Source: CAYSRC01 sp964433495 (GTDB taxonomy: Bacteria; Bacillota; Clostridia; Oscillospirales; Ruminococcaceae). From it: a stretch of 45,817 nucleotides of DNA. Of the stretch, positions 39,984 through 45,817 are shown in pieces. Position numbers and translations under genes: made by a program. The stretch lies in NCBI GenBank assembly GCA_964433495.1, contig CAYSRC010000014.1, positions 1-45,817 of the forward strand, given 5' to 3'. Under the pieces are notes generated by a model. It ran no database searches. It saw nothing but the letters and a program-made list of their open reading frames with translations, and was not told where the DNA came from. The first letter of the stretch is position 1. Each line of letters opens with the position of its first letter.

Positions 39984-41531
39984 TTATTCGAATTCGATCG
40001 TCGCGGGGGGCTTTGCGGTGCAGTCGTACAGCACGCGGTTGACGCCTTTGACCTCGTTGACGATGCGGCCGGCGACGCGGCACAGAAGGGGCCAGGGCAG
40101 CTCGGCCGCCTCGGCGGTCATGAAATCGTTCGTGCGCACGGCGCGAAGCGCCACCGCGCGGTCGTAGGTGCGCTCGTCGCCCATCACGCCGACGCTCTGC
40201 ATGTCGGTCAGCGCGGCAAAGTATTGCCCGATCTCGCCCGCCATGCCCTCGGCCGCGACCTCCTCGCGGAAGATGGCGTCCGCCTCGCGGACGATGGCCA
40301 CCTTTTCGGGCGTCACCTCGCCGATCACCCGTATCGCGAGGCCGGGACCCGGGAACGGCTGGCGCGAGACGAGATACTCAGGTATGCCGAGCTCGCGCCC
40401 GACGGCGCGCACCTCGTCTTTAAACAGGTTGCGAAGCGGCTCGACGATCTCCTTAAAATCAACATGCTCGGGCAGGCCGCCCACGTTGTGGTGGCTCTTG
40501 ATTACGGCCGACTCCCCTCCCGCGCCGCTCTCGACAACATCGGGGTAGATCGTGCCCTGCACGAGAAAGTCGACCGCCCCTATCTTTCTCGCCTGCTCCT
40601 CAAAGACCCTGATAAACTCCTCGCCGATTATCCTGCGCTTGCGCTCGGGCTCGGTGACGCCCGCGAGCTTTGCAAAAAACCTGTCCGCGGCGTTCACCCT
40701 GATAAAGTTGAGGCTGTACTGCCCGCCCTCGCCGAACACTCGTTCTACCTCGTCGCCCTCGTCCTTGCGCATGAGCCCCGTGTCCACAAAGACGCAGGTG
40801 AGCTGTCTGCCCACCGCCTTCGAGAGCAGCACCGCCGCGACCGACGAGTCGACGCCGCCCGACAGTGCGCACAGCACCCTGCCGCCGCCGACGCGCTCCC
40901 TAAGAGCCGCGACCGAGCGCTCGACAAAGCTGTCCATTCGCCAGTCGCCGACGCACCCGCAAACCGAGAACAGAAAGTTTTTGAGCACCCTCATGCCCTG
41001 CTGCGTGTGCATCACCTCGGGGTGAAACTGCACCCCGTACAGCCGCCTGTCCCCGTCCTCGGCGGCGGCGACGGGGCAGTCGGGGGTGGACGCCGTGACC
41101 TTAAAGCCGTCTGCCGGGCGGGTCACCCTGTCAAAGTGGCTCATCCAGCAGACCGATCTCTGCGCTGCACCCTCAAACAGCCGTGCGTTCGCGTCGGTCA
41201 CCGTCAGCTCGGCGCTGCCGTACTCCCCGCCGCCCTCGGCGGGCCCGACTGCGCCGCCGAGCAGATGGGTCATCAGCTGAAAGCCGTAGCATATGCCGAG
41301 CACGGGAACGCCCGTCTCAAAAAACTCGCGCGGCACCCTCGCCGCGCCGGGGGCATAGACGCTGCTGGGCCCGCCCGTCAGGATGATCCCCGCCGGTCTT
41401 TTGCGCTCGACGGCGTCCTGCGCCGCGGTGTACGGGACGATCTCGCTGTAGACCCCGCACTCGCGCACGCGGCGCGCGATGAGCTGATTGTACTGTCCCC
41501 CGAAATCAACAACCAAAACAGTCTGCGGCAT
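39984..41531 (-). CDS. guaA: GMP synthase (glutamine-hydrolysing)
   Basis: 515 residues, full length. An N-terminal class I glutamine amidotransferase (LGICYGFQLMTHLLGG nucleophile region; YGVQFHPEVMHT) is followed by the PP-loop ATPase (CALSGGVDSSVAAVLLSKA) and a C-terminal dimer domain. It converts XMP to GMP with ATP and glutamine. It starts 2 nt after the guaB stop. Confidence 0.98.
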   Translation of the reverse strand: MPQTVLVVDFGGQYNQLIARRVRECGVYSEIVPYTAAQDAVERKRPAGIILTGGPSSVYAPGAARVPREFFETGVPVLGICYGFQLMTHLLGGAVGPAEGGGEYGSAELTVTDANARLFEGAAQRSVCWMSHFDRVTRPADGFKVTASTPDCPVAAAEDGDRRLYGVQFHPEVMHTQQGMRVLKNFLFSVCGCVGDWRMDSFVERSVAALRERVGGGRVLCALSGGVDSSVAAVLLSKAVGRQLTCVFVDTGLMRKDEGDEVERVFGEGGQYSLNFIRVNAADRFFAKLAGVTEPERKRRIIGEEFIRVFEEQARKIGAVDFLVQGTIYPDVVESGAGGESAVIKSHHNVGGLPEHVDFKEIVEPLRNLFKDEVRAVGRELGIPEYLVSRQPFPGPGLAIRVIGEVTPEKVAIVREADAIFREEVAAEGMAGEIGQYFAALTDMQSVGVMGDERTYDRAVALRAVRTNDFMTAEAAELPWPLLCRVAGRIVNEVKGVNRVLYDCTAKPPATIEFE

Positions 41532-41533
41532 GG

Positions 41534-42655
41534 CTATATGTCCCTCTTCGAATAGTTGGGCTCGCCGCCCGTTATCGCAATGTCGTGCGGGTGACTCTCG
41601 TGCAGACCCGCGCCCGATATCCTGACAAAGCTTGCGTTGCGGCGCAGGGCGTCGAGGTCCTTCGCCCCGCAGTAGCCCATGCCCGAGCGCAGGCCGCCGA
41701 TCATCTGATAGACGATGTCCTTTATCTCGCCGCGGTAGGGCACAAGGCCCTCGACCCCCTCGGGGACATATTTTTTCGTCCCGCTCTGGAAGTACCGATC
41801 GCCGCTGCCCCGCTTCATCGCCCCCGTCGAGCCCATGCCGCGGTAGACCTTGTAGCTTTTGCCGCCGACGTTGACCACCTCGCCCGGGCTCTCAAGGCTG
41901 CCCGCGAACAGCGAGCCTATCATGACCACCGAGCCGCCTCCCGCAATCGCCTTGACGATGTCGCCCGAGTATTGTATGCCGCCGTCCGCGACGATGGGCA
42001 CGCCGTATTTTTCGGCGACCTCGGCGCACATCATGATCGCCGTCAGCTGAGGCACGCCGATGCCCGCGACGATCCTCGTCGTGCAGATCGAGCCGGGGCC
42101 CATGCCGACCTTTACGCAGTCGGCGCCCGCCTTAATAAGCTCCTCGGCGGCCTCGGCGGTGGCGACGTTGCCCGCGATCACCTGAAGCTCGGGGAACTCG
42201 TTCTTGACCCTCTCGACCGTCTTAATGACATTGTTGCTGTGCCCGTGCGCGGTGTCGATCGCCACCACGTCGACGCCCGCCTCCGCAAGCGCCCTCGTGC
42301 GCTCGAGCACGTCGGGTGTCGCGCCCACCGCAGCCCCCGCAAGCAGCCTGCCCTTCTCGTCGGTCGCCGCCGTGGGAAGCAGCAGACCCGCCTCCTTGAC
42401 GGCGCGAACCTGCGCTGCCTGGTCCGCCGACGACATGCTCTTGTGGATTATGCCGACGCCGCCCTCGCGCGCCATCGCAATCGCCATCGCACTCTCGGTC
42501 ACGGTGTCCATGCCGGCGCTCATGAGCGGGATGTTGAGCGTTATCTTTTTGGTCAGGCGCGCGGTCACGTCGACCTCGTTGGGCAGCACGTCCGACTTCT
42601 GCGGTATAAGCAGCACGTCGTCAAAGGTGAGCCCTTCATAACAAATCCTTGCCAT
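41534..42655 (-). CDS. guaB: IMP dehydrogenase lacking CBS domains
   Basis: 373 residues against about 485 in usual forms. The barrel is intact: LTFDDVLLIPQKSDVLPNEV at the start, catalytic loop MGPGSICTTRIVAG with the active cysteine, GGIQYSGDIVKAIA, GSLFAGSLESPGE, and the flap YRGMGSTGAM...SGDRYFQ. Where the CBS (Bateman) pair should be inserted, the chain goes directly from DQAAQVRAVKEAGLLL to ATDEKGRLLAGAAVG. It oxidises IMP to XMP. Without CBS domains, allosteric control by ATP/GTP is presumably lost. GGAGG lies 8 nt before the ATG. Confidence 0.97.
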   Translation of the reverse strand: MARICYEGLTFDDVLLIPQKSDVLPNEVDVTARLTKKITLNIPLMSAGMDTVTESAMAIAMAREGGVGIIHKSMSSADQAAQVRAVKEAGLLLPTAATDEKGRLLAGAAVGATPDVLERTRALAEAGVDVVAIDTAHGHSNNVIKTVERVKNEFPELQVIAGNVATAEAAEELIKAGADCVKVGMGPGSICTTRIVAGIGVPQLTAIMMCAEVAEKYGVPIVADGGIQYSGDIVKAIAGGGSVVMIGSLFAGSLESPGEVVNVGGKSYKVYRGMGSTGAMKRGSGDRYFQSGTKKYVPEGVEGLVPYRGEIKDIVYQMIGGLRSGMGYCGAKDLDALRRNASFVRISGAGLHESHPHDIAITGGEPNYSKRDI

Positions 42656-42714
42656 ACAATTTTCCTCCCTGTCTGCTCGTTTGTTTTATCTGTCTGCGCG
42701 CAAAGGCGCATTGA

Positions 42715-44052
42715 TCAGCTGTTTTCCGCTTCCTGTGCCGCTGCGCGGCTTGTCTCCCCGCCGGATTTCCCCAGCAGACGGCAGAGCTCGGCGTACTCCT
42801 CGGGCGCGGCGGCCCTTGCCTCCTCCGCGAACCATTCGACAAATGTCCGCGCGTTGTCCAGCCGCCGCGCGGTGTGGGCTCTGCTTCTCTTTCCCTCGCC
42901 CAGCGCGGTTATCTGCTTTGCCATGCGCCGCATCACCTCGCGCGCCTGCAGCCTATAGTCCCTCATCCACGCGTGTCCTGCCGCTCCCCCGACCGAGGGC
43001 GCCCCCGAGCTGTTGTACGCGACCGTGGCGCTGAGGTAGAGGGTCGCCAGCCTGCACGAGGCGCCGAGGTTGTCCAGCCCCGCGCTGCACAGCTCGAGGC
43101 ACCTGAAATAATCAAAGTAGTTTTTGTCGTCAAGGAACCTGTCCTTGAGCGGTGCGATGCACTCGCAGGCGATATCGCCCATCGCCTCGGTATACTCCCG
43201 ACGCTTGGCGCAGACGGTCTGCATCGCCGAAAGGCAGCCCTTCATATGGGTGAGGGTGTCCTCCCCGGCGGCCGTGCGGAGGCTCTGCCCGATGCGCGGC
43301 ACCAGCATCTCCTCCTCCAGCTGCCGCTCGATTTCGGGGTCGGCGGTGCCGCTGTAGATCCACGCGAGGCGGGGCAGTCTGACGGCGGGGTAATCGCTGT
43401 TGTAGTAGCGCTGCTCGCCCATCGTCCACAGGCGCAGCGCCTCGAGGCAGAACAGGACATCCGGGTCCCAAAACTCCCTTTCCGCCGTTTCGGACTCTGC
43501 GCGAAGCGCGTCGTACCCCTCGAGCACGCGCAGCGCCTCCTCAAAATCCCGCTTTGTCCCGCGGCCCCAATACTGCATTGCGGCGGCCCGCATCCCCGCC
43601 TCCGCCCGCAGCGTCTCTGCCGCCGCGCCGCTGTATCGGTCAAAGCAAAAGCGGTCGAGCATCCAAACCGTGTCCCACGCGGGCTCGGCGTCGCCGTCCC
43701 GCACCTCGCACAGCAGCTGCCGCGCCCGCTCGTCGTCGCACTCGTCGCCCGTCGAGCAGAGCAGCATTCCCTCGCGAAACTTGACGAGGAGGGTCTGCGG
43801 CAGCGCGCGATAGAGCTCCAGCGCCCGAGGCGCGTCCTGCGGGACACACAGCGGCTCGCGGCTGCCCTTTTCGCCGCGGCAGACCGCCCGGCCTGTGCAG
43901 TACAGCTCGGCGAGAAACAGCCGCGCGCTGTTGTCGCCCGCCGCAGCAGCCTGCTCGATGCACTGCATCCCCCTGCTCTCGTCTCCCTTGCCGTATAAAA
44001 GGGTGCAGCCCTTTTCCGTCAGGCGCTGCGCCTTCGATGTAAACAAGCCCAT
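42715..44052 (-). CDS. Sel1/TPR-like repeat protein
   Basis: 445 residues from ATG 44052. The N-terminal third has Sel1-like units (GMQCIEQAAAAGDNSARLFL then AELYCTG; PRALELYRALPQ). The rest is helical, acidic and cysteine-bearing with WTMGEQRYYNSDYP and no motif I recognise. Solenoid repeats suggest a scaffold or adaptor; the partner is unknown. It lies 59 nt upstream of guaB, which has its own good ribosome site, so it may be co-transcribed. Confidence 0.75.
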   Translation of the reverse strand: MGLFTSKAQRLTEKGCTLLYGKGDESRGMQCIEQAAAAGDNSARLFLAELYCTGRAVCRGEKGSREPLCVPQDAPRALELYRALPQTLLVKFREGMLLCSTGDECDDERARQLLCEVRDGDAEPAWDTVWMLDRFCFDRYSGAAAETLRAEAGMRAAAMQYWGRGTKRDFEEALRVLEGYDALRAESETAEREFWDPDVLFCLEALRLWTMGEQRYYNSDYPAVRLPRLAWIYSGTADPEIERQLEEEMLVPRIGQSLRTAAGEDTLTHMKGCLSAMQTVCAKRREYTEAMGDIACECIAPLKDRFLDDKNYFDYFRCLELCSAGLDNLGASCRLATLYLSATVAYNSSGAPSVGGAAGHAWMRDYRLQAREVMRRMAKQITALGEGKRSRAHTARRLDNARTFVEWFAEEARAAAPEEYAELCRLLGKSGGETSRAAAQEAENS

Positions 44053-44120
44053 ATCCCTCTGCTTCCTCCGCTCTGCCTGTCGTCCCGTCGCCGTCCCGTT
44101 CGGCAACCAAACCCTCTTTC

Positions 44121-44191
44121 GCCCTGTTTTAACCCTTACCTACTCAACACGGCCTAAGCTGTTTCAATCAAATATCTCCGCTCTGCCGCGG
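44121..44191 (-). repeat. Long direct repeat, copy 1
   Basis: 71 nt that recur at 44256-44326 with about 10% differences, both containing CTGTTTTAACCCTTACCTAC and GCTGTTTCAATC. It lies in the 5' leader region of the Sel1-like gene. Confidence 0.75.
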
Positions 44192-44255
44192 ACTGCCCTC
44201 GTCGCGGGCATATAACACAGACGCTGCCAAGGGACAGTGCGTGTGCCCGCTCTAG

Positions 44256-44326
44256 GTCCTGTTTTAACCCTTACCTACCCGAACAGGCCTAAGCTGTTTC
44301 AATCGAATATCTCCGCTCTGCCACGG
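44256..44326 (-). repeat. Long direct repeat, copy 2
   Basis: Period 135 nt with copy 1. In this copy CCTGTT (44258) can pair with AACAGG (44282), a pairing that is degraded in copy 1. Not a CRISPR. Confidence 0.75.
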
Positions 44327-44388
44327 CCTGACCCCGCCCGCGTCCCACTGCAAAGCGACCGTCCGTACAACCTTTCGAGATAAAAAAA

Positions 44389-44430
44389 CAAGCGCATCCC
44401 GACGGCCTCGCGGACGGCCGGGAACGCTTT
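44389..44430 (-). terminator. Terminator after the small gene
   Basis: AAGCG...CGCTT outer pairs and GGCC/GGCC inner pairs form a GC-rich hairpin; GTTTTTTT follows on the minus strand. It begins at the stop codon of 44432-44635. Confidence 0.75.
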
Positions 44431-44431
44431 T

Positions 44432-44635
44432 TCACGGTATTATCACTATCAAGCTCGCGGGCAGATATCCGCGCGGGCACAGCAGCCGGGCAGTGCACGC
44501 GCGCAAAAGCGGCGCACCTGAGACCCCGCGCAGGGCGCTGCCCCCGCAAAGGTGCAGCGCGGCCTCGGCGCACGCGCCGCTCTCTTCGACAACATCGATA
44601 AACGACGCCGCGACACCTCTCTGTGCCCCGATCAC
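44432..44635 (-). CDS. Probable small protein, 67 residues
   Basis: Called from context: a promoter at 44709-44737, AAGGGGGG 9 nt before GTG 44635, and a terminator at the stop. The product begins MIGAQRGVAASFIDVVEESG, has four cysteines, and ends in a hydrophobic RGYLPASLIVIIP. No family recognised; a membrane-associated or exported peptide is possible. Lack of an ATG and of homologues keeps confidence moderate. Confidence 0.45.
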   Translation of the reverse strand: MIGAQRGVAASFIDVVEESGACAEAALHLCGGSALRGVSGAPLLRACTARLLCPRGYLPASLIVIIP

Positions 44636-44708
44636 TGCGCCCGTCCCCCCTTGCACCTTGCCTGTGCGCGTCCCTCGGCGCACCGTCCTAAAATGATTAT
44701 TGCATACA

Positions 44709-44737
44709 ATTATATAGCAAACCCGCCCCGTCCGCAA
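44709..44737 (-). promoter_or_regulatory. Promoter of the small gene
   Basis: On the minus strand TTGCGG (44737-44732), 17-nt spacer, TATAAT (44714-44709). Confidence 0.7.
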
Positions 44738-44739
44738 GA

Positions 44740-45230
44740 TGCAAAACGCCGCCGCCGGCTTTTTGTCAAAATCGATAGCTTTGCGGCTGCGCGGCGCGGT
44801 TTTTCGGTCATTTTTAGAGGGCACGGAGGCGGTCGTCCCTGCGTCGAGGGCTTGACGAGGGGGACCAAGCTGTCTTATATCGCGCTTTTTCTGCGCCGAA
44901 GCGTGCAGAGCGGCAAACGGTGCTCCGCGCCTCGGCAGGGCTTATATCGGTCAATTATTGCAGATGTAAGAACAAAGCGCCTTCCGCCGGCATCCCGTCC
45001 GATGTCAAAACACAAAAACCCGTCGGGAGACTTGATTCCTTTGTCCCGCCGAAAAACGCGCCGCGGTGCAAGGCGAAGAGAACACACGGGGCATTGCTCA
45101 CCGCCCCGCACCCTGCGACGCCGACAGCCGAAGCAAACAGCCCACATCGCCCTGAAAAAACCCACCCCTGCACAGCTGCGCAGAACGGCCCCCGTAACAC
45201 AAACCGGGACATACGGGCAGAGCGCGGCGC
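44740..45230. other. Gene-free stretch before the tuf terminator
   Basis: Long frames here lack ribosome sites and read as shadows of GC-rich DNA. Nothing further recognised. Confidence 0.4.
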
Positions 45231-45262
45231 AAAAAAGCCCCTGCATTCGCAGGGGCCTTTTT
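45231..45262 (-). terminator. Terminator of tuf
   Basis: AAAAAGCCCCTGC-ATTC-GCAGGGGCCTTTTT, strong on both strands, 17 nt past the tuf stop. Confidence 0.92.
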
Positions 45263-45278
45263 CGATCGAAAAACTCAA

Positions 45279-45817
45279 TCAGCCGTTGATCTTGGTGACG
45301 ACGCCCGAGCCGACGGTGCGGCCGCCCTCGCGGATAGCGAAGCGAAGGCCTTCCTCGATGGCGATGGGGGTGATGAGCTCGACGTCCATCTCGACGTTGT
45401 CGCCGGGCATGCACATCTCGGTGCCCTCGGGGAGTTTGACAACACCCGTCACGTCGGTGGTCCTGAAATAGAACTGCGGACGATAGTTGTTGAAGAAGGG
45501 GGTGTGCCGGCCGCCCTCGTCCTTTTTGAGGACGTAAACCTGGCCCGAGAACTTGGTGTGGGGGTTGATGCTGCCGGGCTTGCACAGAACCTGGCCGCGC
45601 TCGATCTCGGAGCGCTGAACACCGCGCAGAAGCGCGCCGATGTTGTCGCCCGCCTCCGCGAAGTCGAGGGTCTTGCGGAACATCTCAAGACCGGTGACGA
45701 CCGTCTTGCGGCGCTCTTCGGTCATGCCGATGAGCTCGACCTCCTCGTTGACCTTGACGGTACCGCGCTCGACACGGCCGGTGGCAACGGTGCCGCGGCC
45801 GGTGATGGTCATGGTGT
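45279..45817 (-). CDS. tuf: Elongation factor Tu, 3' part only
   Basis: The last 178 codons; the gene runs off the right edge. Domain 2 begins at MTITGRGTVATGRVERGTVK, followed by GALLRGVQRSEIERGQVLCK and domain 3 with FYFRTTDVTGVVKLPEGTEM, ending VTKING. EF-Tu delivers aminoacyl-tRNA to the ribosome. The residue before TITGRG is methionine where most bacteria have phenylalanine. The GTP-binding domain lies outside the window. Confidence 0.97.
   Translation of the reverse strand, partial: TMTITGRGTVATGRVERGTVKVNEEVELIGMTEERRKTVVTGLEMFRKTLDFAEAGDNIGALLRGVQRSEIERGQVLCKPGSINPHTKFSGQVYVLKKDEGGRHTPFFNNYRPQFYFRTTDVTGVVKLPEGTEMCMPGDNVEMDVELITPIAIEEGLRFAIREGGRTVGSGVVTKING

Noticed and set aside
41534..42655. 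guaB as a truncated pseudogene
   Set aside because: Start, active-site loop, flap and C-terminus are all intact in one frame; only the CBS module is missing, as in natural CBS-less enzymes.
44121..44326. CRISPR-like GTTTCAATC words in two repeats
   Set aside because: Only two copies, the repeated unit is 71 nt with many differences, and the interval is a single 64-nt stretch. No cas genes are present.

Overview
The window reads as chromosome from a GC-rich Firmicute, most likely a gut-type clostridium of the Oscillospiraceae/Ruminococcaceae kind. Supporting this are the strong AGGAGG ribosome sites, the rpmG-secE-nusG-rplK-rplA-(L10 leader)-rplJ-rplL order, the clostridial families present (DUF1934, DUF4180, an AlkZ-related protein, an AAA/CYTH protein followed by an ECF S component, and TnpV) and many short palindromic intergenic repeats. 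This placement is inference from content, not a database match.

Layout. 1-720: tRNA-Met and tRNA-Glu behind a perfect-consensus promoter. 785-5020: repeat copies, a small serine recombinase, a 152-bp segment bounded by 29-bp inverted repeats, and a REC/HD-GYP/GGDEF signalling protein. 5100-8750 (minus): the ribosomal protein/secE/nusG operon. 8950-12060 (plus): ddl, murI, a DUF1934 gene and a small membrane protein. 12060-13540: no genes, a mosaic of palindromic modules. 13600-20870 (minus): metallophosphoesterase, P-loop kinase, cupin, lipoprotein, acyl carrier protein, FkbH-like enzyme, a duplicated-and-fused EamA transporter and an AlkZ-related protein. 20870-23600: repeats, tRNA-Arg, a candidate structured RNA, ogt and an unknown gene. 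23900-25900: XRE-AAA-CYTH protein plus ECF S component. 26060-27710: 3-hydroxyacyl-CoA dehydrogenase divergent from a TetR regulator, with visible operators. 28070-33780: an operon of an 855-residue flavin/rhodanese/siroheme reductase fusion and a complete FecCD-type ABC importer. 34090-35210: DUF4180 and one unknown gene. 35380-39900: an AT-rich acquired island with a PstI/BsuBI-type restriction-modification system (controller, methylase, endonuclease), then a DUF5343 protein and a Swt1-like HEPN protein, next to a frameshifted TnpV remnant and bounded by near-identical 16-nt repeats. 39980-44050 (minus): guaA, a guaB lacking CBS domains and a Sel1-like protein. 44120-45260: tandem 71-nt repeats and a probable small gene. 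45279-end: the 3' part of tuf.

Most interesting points: (1) the intergenic repeats are built from hairpins with a constant 8-nt loop and stems that vary in a paired, compensatory way; (2) the inverted-repeat segment beside the serine recombinase holds a promoter now pointing away from the c-di-GMP gene, as expected of a phase-variable switch in its off state; (3) a promoter, a closed three-hairpin RNA fold and a U-run lie together between ogt and tRNA-Arg; (4) the restriction-modification island carries a HEPN/DUF5343 pair in the same operon; (5) a siroheme-type reductase fused to a CoA-disulfide-reductase module is co-transcribed with an iron-chelate/corrinoid-type importer.
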